From contig NZ_CP015318.1 in assembly GCF_001686985.1 (NCBI RefSeq), positions 680,001 through 744,000 on the forward strand: a stretch of 64,000 nucleotides of DNA, read 5' to 3'. The stretch comes from Mesorhizobium amorphae CCNWGS0123. Its GTDB lineage: Bacteria > Pseudomonadota > Alphaproteobacteria > Rhizobiales > Rhizobiaceae. The position numbers and the translations under genes were made by a program. Shown in pieces: positions 31,121 through 41,116 of this stretch. Within the stretch, counting starts at the first letter, position 1. Every line of letters starts with the position of its first letter. The notes below the pieces were generated by a model. The model ran no database searches, was not told where the DNA came from, and was given only the letters and a program-made list of their open reading frames with translations.

Positions 31121-31660
31121 CTACCTTGTAAGCGAGATCGGCAGGCCGGTGGAAGTCTGGCCGTCGAATTTCTCGCCGCCCGAGGAATAGAGACGCGCCA
31201 GCGTGCCGCCACTCTCGTCGTAAAGCGTCAGCTGCTTGCCGGCAACGTTCCAGGACTTGATGCCGTCGATCGGCGCCGGGCAGTGCAGCGGGCCGGCGCG
31301 GTAGCCGGCGCCGAATTTGGTCTGCGGCGTTGCCACCTTGCAGCTCTGGCCCGATACGCTGGCGTTCCAGACGCCGGCGACGCTGGCAGCGGTCAGATCC
31401 GGTGCGCCGGCAGGCGCCGTGCCGTCCGCCGGCAGCGAGGCGACCTGGCTGTTCGCCGGTGCCGTCGGGAACTGCGACGGATCGGTGGTGCCGGGCGCGG
31501 CGGGCGGCGGCAGCTGGTTTCCCGTCACCGTTCCGGAAGGCGCCGGCGTCAGCGGCGCCGGCTGCTGGTCATCCATCGATGAGAATCGCGAGGTCGAACA
31601 GCCGCTTGCAACGAGCGCAGCAAGCGATACGGCCACCAGAGCGGTCTTCGAAAAAGTCAT
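31121..31660 (-). CDS. Omp19-like protease-inhibitor lipoprotein
   Basis: A 179-residue outer-membrane lipoprotein. The lipobox VASGC places the lipidated cysteine at residue 21. A Pro/Ala-rich linker (about 30-85) leads to a C-terminal domain of about 90 residues of the AprI/Inh beta-barrel type (VAGVWNASVSGQSCKVATPQ start, two cysteines SCKV and LHCP that can pair). This is the layout of Brucella Omp19, an inhibitor of host proteases. In a free-living or symbiotic rhizobium the target is unknown. GGAGGTTGGA precedes the ATG, which decides the start. Confidence 0.82.
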   Translation of the reverse strand: MTFSKTALVAVSLAALVASGCSTSRFSSMDDQQPAPLTPAPSGTVTGNQLPPPAAPGTTDPSQFPTAPANSQVASLPADGTAPAGAPDLTAASVAGVWNASVSGQSCKVATPQTKFGAGYRAGPLHCPAPIDGIKSWNVAGKQLTLYDESGGTLARLYSSGGEKFDGQTSTGLPISLTR

Positions 31661-31863
31661 TCCAACCTCCGTCGGATCCGGCTTGGGGGACGCCGTCCGC
31701 GCAATCTCTCCCTCACCAAGATGGAGAAGGTGGCAGAATTTCAACCCGATATGGTTAAAATAGGGTTTTCGGGAGAATTGTTGCAATTTTATCGCAACAG
31801 GCGTGTGACCCCAGACGCCTATTGCTGTCTGCCCCGCGAATGCGCGACGTTTTGGACGTGGCC

Positions 31864-32307
31864 CTACGCGGGGAGCGGCGCGCTTGGCACGAAGACATAG
31901 CCGTCCGGACCGACGATATGGCATTCGCGCAAGCCGTGCGGCTTGTCGATCGCCCCAGTGAGCACGATATGGCCGAAGTCGCGCGCTTTGGCCTCAACCG
32001 CGTCGGGATCGGCACCGTAAAGGCGAAGCTCGATGCCCGCGCCACGCGTTTCGGCGCCTGCTATGACGCCGGTCATCGGGTTGTCGAGATAGGAGTGGTC
32101 GGCATGCAGCATGAACACCGACCCTAACAGTTCGATCGCGGCGAAATCCTCATCGGCATAGATGATCCGTGCGCCGAGCACGTCGCGGCAAAACGCTTCC
32201 ATGGCCGGCATGTCGGTGACCAGAAGATTGATGCCGATGCCGCGTGGCAGCGAACGGCCAAAATCCTCGGCTTTCATCCACGGTGTTTTCGTCCGCTTCA
32301 TAGCCAT
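31864..32307 (-). CDS. VOC-family (glyoxalase-fold) protein
   Basis: A 147-residue protein with two beta-alpha-beta-beta-beta modules of the vicinal oxygen chelate fold (INLLVTDMPAMEAFCRDVLG, then a second half ending CHIVGPDGYVFVPSAPL). Metal ligands of glyoxalase I type are not fully evident, so it may be a binding protein rather than an enzyme. GGAGG lies nine bases before the ATG at 32307, which settles the start. It is divergent from the NAPE-PLD-like gene; no functional link is visible. Confidence 0.78.
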   Translation of the reverse strand: MAMKRTKTPWMKAEDFGRSLPRGIGINLLVTDMPAMEAFCRDVLGARIIYADEDFAAIELLGSVFMLHADHSYLDNPMTGVIAGAETRGAGIELRLYGADPDAVEAKARDFGHIVLTGAIDKPHGLRECHIVGPDGYVFVPSAPLPA

Positions 32308-32445
32308 GGCCGTCCCTCCTCCCGCCCGCATCTCACGATCCTAGCCGAGGCCACCTCTTCGCCCTTGGCATTGGCGTGAAAAATGCTTGCGCCAGACGGC
32401 CCAGACCCTATCTCAGAGGAACCGACACAGCGGGACGGAAGAAAA

Positions 32446-33459
32446 ATGGCTGCGAGAAAGAGAGCCGCCAACCGCTACTACAGCGGCTCGCCCAGCGATC
32501 ATTTCGACGGCACCTTGTTCTTCAATCCCAACGGCCAGCCGCCCGGCCGCTTTGCCGACCTGCTGAAATGGCAATTGAGCGGCGAGCGCTCGAAATGGCC
32601 GGCGGCCAATCCGAGCCCGTTTCATCAGGCAAGGCCGGCCGAACGGATCGACGGATCAGGGCTGCGGCTGACCATGGTCGGCCATTCCTCGCTGCTCATC
32701 CAGACGGCTGGTCTCAACATCCTCACCGATCCGGTCTGGTCGCCGCGCGTCTCGCCGCTCTCCTTTGCCGGGCCGAAGCGGGTCAATGCGCCCGGCATCG
32801 CCTTTTCGCAGCTGCCGCCGATCGACCTCGTGCTGGTCAGCCACAACCATTACGACCATCTCGACCTCGCCACGCTGAAGCGGTTGAAGGCGAAACACGA
32901 CCCGCTTGTGCTGACGCCGCTCGGCAACGACGCCATCATCGACGATGTAGTGCCTGGCATGCGGCTCATGGCGCATGACTGGGGCGACCGGGTCGAGATC
33001 GGCGACGGTGTCGCCGTCCATGTCGAACCGGTGCATCACTGGTCGGCGCGCGGCGCGCGCGACCGGCGCATGGCGCTGTGGGCGGGTTTTGTCGTCGAAA
33101 CCCCGGACGCAAAAGTCTATTTCGCCGGTGACACCGGCTTTCATAGCGGCACCAATTACCGACTGATGGCCGACAAACATGGCGGCTTCCGCCTCGCCAT
33201 CCTGCCGATCGGCGCCTACGAGCCGCGCTGGTTCATGGCGCCGCAGCACCAGAACCCCGAAGAAGCGGTGCAAGGCATGAGGCTGTGCAACGCCGCCCAT
33301 GCCGCCGGCTGCCACTGGGGCACCTTCCAGCTCACCAACGAGCCGATCGACGAGCCGGCCCGGAAACTGGCCGAGGCGCTGGAAGCGGAAGGGGTGCCAC
33401 AAGAGCGGTTCCGCGCCTTGCGACCGGGCGAGATCTGGGACGTGCCGGAGATCAGCTGA
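32446..33459 (+). CDS. Metallo-beta-lactamase-fold hydrolase, NAPE-PLD-like
   Basis: A 337-residue hydrolase. The zinc motif HxHxDH is intact in VSHNHYDHLD; further ligands are in EPVHHWSARG and FAGDTGFH. The N-terminal NRYYSGSPSDHFDGTLFFNP and the overall length match the family that includes N-acyl-phosphatidylethanolamine phospholipase D, and many rhizobia have such enzymes for membrane-lipid turnover. A lipid phosphodiesterase role is likely but not provable here. No signal peptide is seen. GGGACGGAAG precedes the ATG. Confidence 0.85.
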   Translation: MAARKRAANRYYSGSPSDHFDGTLFFNPNGQPPGRFADLLKWQLSGERSKWPAANPSPFHQARPAERIDGSGLRLTMVGHSSLLIQTAGLNILTDPVWSPRVSPLSFAGPKRVNAPGIAFSQLPPIDLVLVSHNHYDHLDLATLKRLKAKHDPLVLTPLGNDAIIDDVVPGMRLMAHDWGDRVEIGDGVAVHVEPVHHWSARGARDRRMALWAGFVVETPDAKVYFAGDTGFHSGTNYRLMADKHGGFRLAILPIGAYEPRWFMAPQHQNPEEAVQGMRLCNAAHAAGCHWGTFQLTNEPIDEPARKLAEALEAEGVPQERFRALRPGEIWDVPEIS

Positions 33460-33518
33460 GGAACCCATCCTTTGAAAACGCGTTGGTTCCACAAGGCAAT
33501 TCGGCTGGGAGCCTTTCC

Positions 33519-33680
33519 ATGATCAAGTGGATCATCATTCTTCTGATTGTCGCCGCCGCCGCCGGCCTGCTCGGCATGCCGGCGCTGGCGGGTGCCGCCG
33601 CCACCGGCGCGCGCATCCTCATCGGCATCGTCCTCATCATCTTCCTGCTGCTCGTGCTGGGCGTCTTCGCGGTAACATAG
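33519..33680 (+). CDS. DUF1328 (UPF0391) small membrane protein
   Basis: A 53-residue hydrophobic protein with two transmembrane helices (MIKWIIILLIVAAAAGLLGM and ILIGIVLIIFLLLVLGVFAV) separated by a short Ala/Gly loop. Size and sequence match the DUF1328 family of unknown function, in which genes are often stress-induced. It begins 60 bases after the NAPE-PLD-like gene in the same direction. TGGGAG is a plausible ribosome-binding site. Confidence 0.8.
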   Translation: MIKWIIILLIVAAAAGLLGMPALAGAAATGARILIGIVLIIFLLLVLGVFAVT

Positions 33681-33824
33681 GCGCGGCGTCTTCGCCGTCG
33701 TCAGCTCGGTATCTCCGCCGTAGCTAGGTCCGGCGTCTTCGCCGTCGCCAAAAGGCGTGGCACACTGGTAATTCCTGCCCGTTTCCGCCATATAGCGGCA
33801 AACGGACATGGAACCATCGGAGCA

Positions 33825-34709
33825 ATGGCAGGCACCGCCCCCTTCGCCAAGATGAACGGCATCGGCAACGAGATCATCGTTGCCGACATGCGCAGCCGTG
33901 CCGACCGTGTGACCCCGGCTGCGGCAATCGCGCTGAATGCCGATGCCGCGACCAAGTTCGACCAGATCATGGCGATCCACGACGCCAGGACGCCGGGCAC
34001 CGCATTCTTCATCGACATCTTGAATTCCGACGGATCCGGCGCGCAGGCCTGCGGCAACGGCATGCGCTGCGTCGTCCAGGCTCTTGCCGCCGAGACCGGC
34101 CAGAAGATATTCACCTTCGAGACCGTCGCCGGCATCCTCAACGCCAGGGAACACGCCGACGGCACGATCTCGGTCGACATGGGCACGCCGCGCTTCGGCT
34201 GGCAGGATATCCCGCTAGCCGAGGAATTCCGCGACACCCGCATGATCGAATTGCAGATCGGCCCGATCGACGCGCCGGTGCTGCATTCGCCCTCGGTCGT
34301 CTCGATGGGCAACCCGCACGCCATCTTCTGGGTCGACGGCGACGTCTGGTCCTACGAGCTCGACCGTTTCGGGCCGCTGCTCGAAAACCACCCGATCTTC
34401 CCCGAGCGCGCCAACATCACGATTGCGCAGGTGACCTCGCCCGACACCATGGTCATCCGCACCTGGGAGCGTGGCGCCGGTTTGACCAAGGCGTGTGGTT
34501 CGGCCGCTTGCGCAGCTGTTGTCGCCGCTGCCCGCACCAGACGCACCGGACGCAGCGTGTCGCTGATGACGCCGGGCGGCGGCTCGCTGCATGTCGAATG
34601 GCGCGACGACGACCATGTCATCCTGACCGGTGCCGCCGAATGGGAATTTTCCGGCAGCTTCGACCCGTCGACCGGCGCCTGGGCCCGCGACACGGAAAGC
34701 GCGGCCTGA
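33825..34709 (+). CDS. dapF: Diaminopimelate epimerase
   Basis: DapF converts LL- to meso-diaminopimelate for lysine and peptidoglycan synthesis without a cofactor. The 294-residue protein has both catalytic cysteines: C76 in ACGNGMRC and C224 in KACGSAACA. The start MNGIGNEI region and NPHAIFW are also family-typical. Its stop codon overlaps the mtaB start (TGATG), so the two are coupled. In rhizobia dapF, mtaB and ftsY commonly occur together. Confidence 0.97.
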   Translation: MAGTAPFAKMNGIGNEIIVADMRSRADRVTPAAAIALNADAATKFDQIMAIHDARTPGTAFFIDILNSDGSGAQACGNGMRCVVQALAAETGQKIFTFETVAGILNAREHADGTISVDMGTPRFGWQDIPLAEEFRDTRMIELQIGPIDAPVLHSPSVVSMGNPHAIFWVDGDVWSYELDRFGPLLENHPIFPERANITIAQVTSPDTMVIRTWERGAGLTKACGSAACAAVVAAARTRRTGRSVSLMTPGGGSLHVEWRDDDHVILTGAAEWEFSGSFDPSTGAWARDTESAA

Positions 34710-36007
34710 TGGCAGCTCTCTCAAAGGGCATCGACGTCGTCACCTTCGGCTGCCGGCTGAACACCTATGAATCCGAGGTGATGCGCCGCGAAGCCGAAAG
34801 CGCCGGCCTCGGCGCGCTTGAAGGTGGCGCCATCATCTTCAACACCTGCGCCGTCACCGGCGAGGCGGTGCGCCAGGCCAAGCAGTCGATCAGGAAAGCC
34901 CGCCGCGAAAACCCCGCCGCCCGCATCATCGTGACCGGCTGCGCCGCGCAGACCGAGCCGGAGAATTTCGTTGCCATGGACGAGGTCGATCTCGTGCTTG
35001 GCAATGAGGAGAAACTGAAGGCGCACTCCTATCGCGCGCTGCCGGATTTCGGCGTCAACGACACCGAGAAGGCGCGCGTCAACGACATCTTCTCGGTGCG
35101 CGAGACGGCCGGCCACATGGTCGATGCCATCGAGGGCCGGGCGCGCGCCTTCGTCCAGGTGCAGAACGGCTGCGACCACCGCTGCACCTTCTGCATCATC
35201 CCCTACGGCCGCGGCAATTCGCGCTCGGTGCCGATGGGCGCCGTGGTCGAGCAGGTCAAGCATCTCAGCAACAACGGATATGCCGAGATCGTGCTGACCG
35301 GCGTCGACATGACCAGTTTTGGCGCCGACCTGCCGGGCAGCCCAAAACTCGGCAAGCTGGTCAAGACGATCCTCAGGCAGGTGCCCGACGTGAAGCGGCT
35401 GCGGCTGTCCTCCATCGATTCGATCGAGGCCGATGACGATTTGCTCGATGCGATTGCCACCGAGCCGCGGCTGATGCCGCATCTGCATCTGTCGCTGCAG
35501 TCGGGCGACGACATGATCCTGAAGCGAATGAAGCGCAGGCATCTGCGCGACCAGTCGATCCGCTTCTGCGAGGATGTGCGCAAGCTGCGCCCCGGCATCG
35601 TCTTCGGCGCCGACATCATCGCCGGCTTCCCGACCGAGACCGAGGCGATGTTCGAGAACTCGGAAAAGATCGTTGAGGAATGCGGGCTGACGCATCTGCA
35701 TGTCTTCCCGTTCAGCCCGCGCGAAGGCACGCCCGCCGCGCGCATGCCGCAGGTCCGCCGCGAACTGGTCAAGCAGCGCGCCGCCCGACTGCGCGCCGCA
35801 GGCGAGGCCGCCTATCGCCGTCATCTGGCTACGCTCGCCGGCACGCGTCAGTCGATCCTGGTCGAGCGCGACGGCCTCGGCCGCACCGAAGGGTTTACGC
35901 TTGCCGCTATCGCCGCAGGTTCGCCGGGCGAGATCGTCGAGGCCGATATCACCGGCCATGACGGTGCCCGCCTGATCGCCGCGCCCGCTACCGCCCGCGC
36001 CGCCTGA
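34709..36007 (+). CDS. mtaB: tRNA t6A37 methylthiotransferase MtaB
   Basis: MtaB is a radical-SAM enzyme that adds a methylthio group to N6-threonylcarbamoyladenosine at position 37 of tRNAs reading ANN codons. The 432-residue protein has the UPF0004 domain with cluster ligands C15, C47 and C78, and the radical-SAM motif C155-x3-C159-x2-C162 (NGCDHRCTFCIIP). A C-terminal TRAM-like region follows. The ATG at 34709 shares a base with the dapF stop; the long frame further upstream is an artefact of the dapF gene. Confidence 0.93.
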   Translation: MAALSKGIDVVTFGCRLNTYESEVMRREAESAGLGALEGGAIIFNTCAVTGEAVRQAKQSIRKARRENPAARIIVTGCAAQTEPENFVAMDEVDLVLGNEEKLKAHSYRALPDFGVNDTEKARVNDIFSVRETAGHMVDAIEGRARAFVQVQNGCDHRCTFCIIPYGRGNSRSVPMGAVVEQVKHLSNNGYAEIVLTGVDMTSFGADLPGSPKLGKLVKTILRQVPDVKRLRLSSIDSIEADDDLLDAIATEPRLMPHLHLSLQSGDDMILKRMKRRHLRDQSIRFCEDVRKLRPGIVFGADIIAGFPTETEAMFENSEKIVEECGLTHLHVFPFSPREGTPAARMPQVRRELVKQRAARLRAAGEAAYRRHLATLAGTRQSILVERDGLGRTEGFTLAAIAAGSPGEIVEADITGHDGARLIAAPATARAA

Positions 36008-36019
36008 GAAACGCAAAGC

Positions 36020-37906
36020 ATGGCTGGTTTTTTCAAGAAGATATTTTCGTTCGGCAAGAAGGAAGTGGTCGAGGAGCGGATCGACGAGACCGCACCGCTG
36101 CCGCCGATCAAATGGGAGGCGCTGGACGCGCTGAAGCCTGCGACTGAGCAGGCTGCACCCAACCCTCCCCTTGATGGGGAGGTAAAGGACGCACCGCAAC
36201 CAGCGCCCGAGGAGCCGAAGCCCGAGCCGACCCCGACCATTCCACCGGCGCCGGAGCCGATTGTTCCGTCCGAGCCGGAACCTCTGCCGGAACCCGAGCC
36301 TATAGAAGAGCCGAAACGCGCTCCTGAGATACCTGCCGAGCCGCCAGCGCCTCAGGAAGTTCCTGCGCCCGTCGTTCCCGAGCCTGCCCCCGAGCCTCAG
36401 CCTCAGGAAGTCCCGCCACCCGCGCCGGCCGAGCCGGAGATCGTTCCGTCACGCCCGGAAAGGCAGCCGGAACCAGCACCCGTCGAAGTGCCGACGCCTC
36501 CTGCAGAGCTCCCGGCGGAGACGCCCATACCGGTCGAGATACCACCATCGACGCCGTCTTCTGCGCCGCCATCTTCAGAGCTCGGCCCTGCCCCTCATCC
36601 GCCTGCCGGCACCTTCTCCCCGTATAGTGACGGGGAGAAGGGAGCTGATCTTAGCGCCAGCACCCCTCTTGCAGACATCAAAGAAGAAGCCTCAACGCTC
36701 GCGCCCGCCTCTCCCCGTCCTTCACTGGGAGAGGGTGAGGGTGAGGGGCAGCGCGAACCTAGCGATCTTGGCCTCTCTTCTGCCGAAGCTGCACCATCGG
36801 CCGAAATCCCAGCGCCTATTCGCCAGCCCGCGCCTGTCGAGCCACAGCCGATCCTCGCCGAGATCGCGCCCGAGTTGCAGCCAGTACCGCAACCCGCGCC
36901 GGAGCCAAAACCCGCTCCCGGCAAGGTGACCGTCTCCAAGAAGGTCGAGCAGAAAGCCGAGCCGCAGAAGGCGCCGGAGCCGGCGCCGAGGCGCTCATGG
37001 TTCCAGCGCATGAAGGACGGGCTTGCCCGTTCGTCCCGCGAACTCTCCGGCAACATTGCAGGCGTCTTCACCAAGCGCAAGCTGGACGAGGACACGCTGC
37101 AGGATCTGGAGGACGTGCTGATCCGCGCCGACCTTGGCCTGGAGACGGCCTTGCGCGTCACCGACGCGCTTGCGTCCAGCCGCTACGGCAAGGATGTCTC
37201 CGATACCGAAGTGCGCGCCGTGATGGCGGCCGAGGTGGAGAAGGTGCTGACCCATGTCGCCATGCCGCTGGAGCTCGACCTCTCGCACAAGCCGCATGTC
37301 GTCCTGGTCGTCGGCGTCAACGGCACCGGCAAGACCACGACCATCGGCAAGCTGGCGGCCAAGCTGACCGATGGCGGCCTGTCGGTGATGCTTGCCGCCG
37401 GCGACACGTTCCGCGCTGCGGCGATCGAGCAGTTGAAGATCTGGGGCGAGCGGACGAAGTCGCCGGTGATCGCCTCCAAACTCGGCGCCGACGCCGCCGG
37501 CCTCGCCTACGACGCCTTCGAGAAGGCGAAGGAGGCCGGCTCCGACGTGCTGATCATCGACACCGCCGGCCGACTGCAGAACAAGACCGAGCTGATGGCG
37601 GAGCTGGAAAAGATCGTCCGCGTGCTGGGCAAGCTCGATCCGGAGGCGCCGCATACCGTGCTGCAGACGGTCGACGCCACCACCGGCCAGAATGCGCTCA
37701 ACCAGGTCGAGATCTTCCGCAATGTCGCCGGCGTCAACGGCCTGGTGATGACCAAGCTGGACGGCACGGCGCGTGGCGGTATTCTGGTGGCGATCGCGGC
37801 AAAGCACAAATTGCCGGTCTATTTCATCGGCGTCGGCGAACAGGTCGACGACCTCGAACCTTTCTCGGCAAGCGAATTCGCCAGGGCGATCGCTGGAGTG
37901 GCCTAA
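36020..37906 (+). CDS. ftsY: Signal recognition particle receptor FtsY, with very long Pro/Glu-rich linker
   Basis: FtsY is the membrane-bound GTPase that receives ribosome-SRP complexes. The C-terminal NG domain (about residues 325-628) has G1 GVNGTGKTTTIGK (about 432), DTAGR (about 514) and TKLDG, all intact. The N-terminus MAGFFKKIFSFGKK can bind membrane. Between them lie about 300 residues rich in Pro, Glu and Ala, far longer than usual. Residues about 190-244 come from a 162-bp palindromic element that has entered in frame. A second element-like stretch (AACCCTCCCC, 36162) lies near residue 50. The gene starts 12 bases after mtaB. Confidence 0.96.
   Translation: MAGFFKKIFSFGKKEVVEERIDETAPLPPIKWEALDALKPATEQAAPNPPLDGEVKDAPQPAPEEPKPEPTPTIPPAPEPIVPSEPEPLPEPEPIEEPKRAPEIPAEPPAPQEVPAPVVPEPAPEPQPQEVPPPAPAEPEIVPSRPERQPEPAPVEVPTPPAELPAETPIPVEIPPSTPSSAPPSSELGPAPHPPAGTFSPYSDGEKGADLSASTPLADIKEEASTLAPASPRPSLGEGEGEGQREPSDLGLSSAEAAPSAEIPAPIRQPAPVEPQPILAEIAPELQPVPQPAPEPKPAPGKVTVSKKVEQKAEPQKAPEPAPRRSWFQRMKDGLARSSRELSGNIAGVFTKRKLDEDTLQDLEDVLIRADLGLETALRVTDALASSRYGKDVSDTEVRAVMAAEVEKVLTHVAMPLELDLSHKPHVVLVVGVNGTGKTTTIGKLAAKLTDGGLSVMLAAGDTFRAAAIEQLKIWGERTKSPVIASKLGADAAGLAYDAFEKAKEAGSDVLIIDTAGRLQNKTELMAELEKIVRVLGKLDPEAPHTVLQTVDATTGQNALNQVEIFRNVAGVNGLVMTKLDGTARGGILVAIAAKHKLPVYFIGVGEQVDDLEPFSASEFARAIAGVA
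36589..36750. repeat. RIME-like palindromic element inside ftsY
   Basis: The element is bounded by TGCCCCTCA (36589-36597) and TGAGGGGCA (36742-36750). It contains the inner stems CCTTCTCCCCGT/ACGGGGAGAAGG and CCTCTCCC/GGGAGAGG typical of the intergenic palindromes at 48.4 and 57.8 kb. It is exactly 54 codons long, so the reading frame is kept. Confidence 0.8.
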
Positions 37907-37966
37907 CAAGCGTGATCTCGAAAGGCGCAAGCTTTTTGGATTGGATCACGCGCAAGAAGGAAGCTT

Positions 37967-38635
37967 ATGAACCCGCCCATTCTCGAGCGCGACCCGTCGG
38001 ATCCGCAGAAACAAAAGAAAGAAGCCGTCAACCCGGTGCTCAAGCTGGCACTCGAGCTCGGCCCGCTGCTGGTGTTCTTCTTCGCCAACGCGCGCAGCGG
38101 ATGGCTGGTGCAGAAATTTCCCGTGCTGGCCGAATTCGGCGGCCCGATCTTCGTCGCCACCGGCCTGTTCATGGCCGCGACCGCGATCGCGCTGATCGCC
38201 TCCTGGCTGCTCACCCGCACTCTGCCGATCATGCCGATGGTGTCGGGCGTCGTCGTCTTTATTTTCGGCGCGCTGACGCTCTATCTGCAAGACGACGTCT
38301 TCATCAAGATGAAGCCGACCATCGTCAACACGCTGTTCGGAGGCGTGCTGCTCGGTGGCCTGTTCTTCGGCCGGTCGCTGCTCGGCTACGTCTTCGATTC
38401 CGCCTTCAGCCTCGACGCCGAAGGCTGGAAGAAGCTCACCTTCCGTTGGGGGCTGTTCTTCCTGTTCCTGGCCCTCGTCAATGAAGTGGTGTGGCGGAAT
38501 TTTTCGACCGATGCCTGGGTTACCTTCAAGGTCTGGGGCATCATGCCGATCACGCTTCTCTTCACCTTCAGCCAGATGCCGCTGATCCTGCGCCATTCGC
38601 TCGAGGACAAGACCGAAGAGAAGGCCGGCAAGTAG
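37967..38635 (+). CDS. ispZ: Inner-membrane septation protein (YciB/IspZ family)
   Basis: A 222-residue integral membrane protein with about five or six helices, matching the YciB/IspZ (intracellular septation protein A) family, which helps keep envelope synthesis and division in order. Landmarks are [49 protein letters not shown] and [20 protein letters not shown]. The gene follows ftsY by 60 bp and is probably in the same transcript. A dispersed palindrome follows its stop codon almost immediately. Confidence 0.9.
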   Translation: MNPPILERDPSDPQKQKKEAVNPVLKLALELGPLLVFFFANARSGWLVQKFPVLAEFGGPIFVATGLFMAATAIALIASWLLTRTLPIMPMVSGVVVFIFGALTLYLQDDVFIKMKPTIVNTLFGGVLLGGLFFGRSLLGYVFDSAFSLDAEGWKKLTFRWGLFFLFLALVNEVVWRNFSTDAWVTFKVWGIMPITLLFTFSQMPLILRHSLEDKTEEKAGK

Positions 38636-38636
38636 A

Positions 38637-38680
38637 GCAATTCCAGGAAAAGTGTGTAGCGGTTTTCCGTCCGGAATTGC
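38637..38680. repeat. Dispersed palindromic repeat, copy 4
   Basis: GCAATTCC to GGAATTGC with the inner GGAAAA/TTTTCC hairpin. It begins one base after the ispZ stop codon and may act as a transcript end or processing site. Confidence 0.85.
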
Positions 38681-38703
38681 GTTGGAACAAGAGGGAGACC
38701 GGG

Positions 38704-39324
38704 ATGGACTTCGTCACCACGCGCGACGAGCTGAGGACGATCTACAAGACGCCCCGGCCGACCGACGGCTCCATTCGCAAGGAACTGAAAGGGCTCGACG
38801 GTCACTGCCGCTCCTTCATCGGCAAGAGCCCTTTCGTGCTGATCGGCTCTTCAGACGGCGCCGGCAACGCCGATGTGACGCCGAAGGGCGACAGACCGGG
38901 CTTCACCGCCGTGCTCGACGACAGGACCATCGCCATCCCCGACCGGCCCGGCAACAATCGGTTGGACACGCTCGAAAACATCATCCGCAATCCGTCCATC
39001 GGGCTGCTCTTCCTCATCCCCGGCATGAACGAGACGTTGCGCGTCAATGGCGATGCCCGCATCACCGTCGATGCCGGTTTGCGCGAACGCCTCGCGATCG
39101 ACGGCAAGGCGCCGCAAAGCGTCGTCGTGGTGTCGGTCAGAGCCGCCTACATGCATTGCGCCAAAGCCTTCATGCGCTCCGATCTGTGGAAACCCGAGAC
39201 CTGGTACGACCGCGCGACGCTGCCGACGCTGGGCCAGATCATGCGCGACCAGCTGACGCTGGCCGACACCGCGGGCGATATCGACCGCGAGTTGGACGAG
39301 GATTACCAGAAAACCCTGTGGTAG
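38704..39324 (+). CDS. PPOX-class flavin-dependent protein (MSMEG_1061-like)
   Basis: A 206-residue protein of the pyridoxamine-phosphate-oxidase-like split-barrel fold. The stretch TPKGDRPGF followed by IPDRPGNNRLDTLENI and the ending MRDQLTLADTAGD match the PPOX-class probable FMN-dependent enzymes. FMN or F420 binding is inferred. The ATG at 38704 comes after GGGAGACC, which settles the start; a longer open frame runs back into the ispZ gene. Substrate unknown. The next gene encodes another flavin-type enzyme. Confidence 0.8.
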   Translation: MDFVTTRDELRTIYKTPRPTDGSIRKELKGLDGHCRSFIGKSPFVLIGSSDGAGNADVTPKGDRPGFTAVLDDRTIAIPDRPGNNRLDTLENIIRNPSIGLLFLIPGMNETLRVNGDARITVDAGLRERLAIDGKAPQSVVVVSVRAAYMHCAKAFMRSDLWKPETWYDRATLPTLGQIMRDQLTLADTAGDIDRELDEDYQKTLW

Positions 39325-39364
39325 CTTTTGGGAACGATTCTCCGTTCACCCGGCTCGCATCCCT

Positions 39365-39907
39365 TTGATCGAAATCCTCGCCATTTCCGGCAGCCTGCGC
39401 GCCGCCTCGACCAATTCGGCCTTGCTGACGGCGCTGGCCGCGAACGCGCCTTCGGATTGCCGCGTCACCGTCTATGACGGGCTTGGCCGGCTGCCGATCT
39501 TCAACCCCGACGACGAGGGCGAACGCACGCCGCCGGAGGCTTCGAGGCTGATCGACGCCGTCACCCGCGCCGACGGCGTCATCGTCTCCTGCCCCGAATA
39601 CGCCCATGGCGTGCCGGGCGGGCTGAAGAACGGGCTCGACTGGCTGGTGTCGCGCGATGCAGCGGTCGGCAAGCCGGCCATGCTGGTGCATGCCTCGCCG
39701 CGCTCGCTGTTTGCCCGCGCTGCACTGGCCGAGATCATGCGCACGATGTCGTTCGCGCTCTATGAGGATACCGCACTCGAGGTCGTCCTGATCGGCAAGA
39801 AGCCACCGGAGATGGACAATATCCTGGCCGAGCCGGCAAGCCGGCTGGCCATGCGCGAGGCGGTTTCGGCCTTCGCCGGCTTCATCCGCGCCCGCCGACC
39901 GACATGA
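39365..39907 (+). CDS. NADPH-dependent FMN reductase-family protein
   Basis: A 180-residue flavodoxin-fold protein. The FMN phosphate loop is ISGSLRAASTNSALL (8-22), and SCPEYAHGVPGGLKNGLDWL carries the second flavin-binding loop. Such enzymes reduce FMN or quinones with NAD(P)H. The only sensible start is a TTG at 39365, since the first strand EILAISGS begins directly after it; no strong ribosome-binding site is seen. It is convergent with the SMP-30 gene. Confidence 0.85.
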   Translation: MIEILAISGSLRAASTNSALLTALAANAPSDCRVTVYDGLGRLPIFNPDDEGERTPPEASRLIDAVTRADGVIVSCPEYAHGVPGGLKNGLDWLVSRDAAVGKPAMLVHASPRSLFARAALAEIMRTMSFALYEDTALEVVLIGKKPPEMDNILAEPASRLAMREAVSAFAGFIRARRPT

Positions 39908-39910
39908 GGT

Positions 39911-40831
<921 letters not shown>

Positions 40832-41003
40832 GCTTTTCCTCCAGGCACTTGAGATCGGGCGCGATCAAGCCAGCCGGCGGCCGATCTGGCAAGATCGATG
40901 ATGAGTGCTTCACCGCATCTTGAGGCCTCCAGGCAAGGCGGGAGCGATGCCGTCCCGCAGGAATTGCGGGTAAGGGCCGGTTAACCGGCTATGCACTGGG
41001 CGC

Positions 41004-41043
41004 AATGGTGCATTGCAACATCTTCTTTTTGCAACGCACCATT
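41004..41043. promoter_or_regulatory. 15-bp palindrome upstream of the DUF1127 gene
   Basis: AATGGTGCATTGCAA (41004-41018) and TTGCAACGCACCATT (41029-41043) match with one mismatch around a 10-base spacer. It ends about 73 bases before the DUF1127 start, a suitable place for a transcription-factor operator. Its regulator is unknown. Confidence 0.5.
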
Positions 41044-41116
41044 ACTATGTCATGCTCCGTAACGATCAAGGGAGGAACAATTCGCCGCCAGAATGCGGCA
41101 CGAAAGGAACCTTGCT

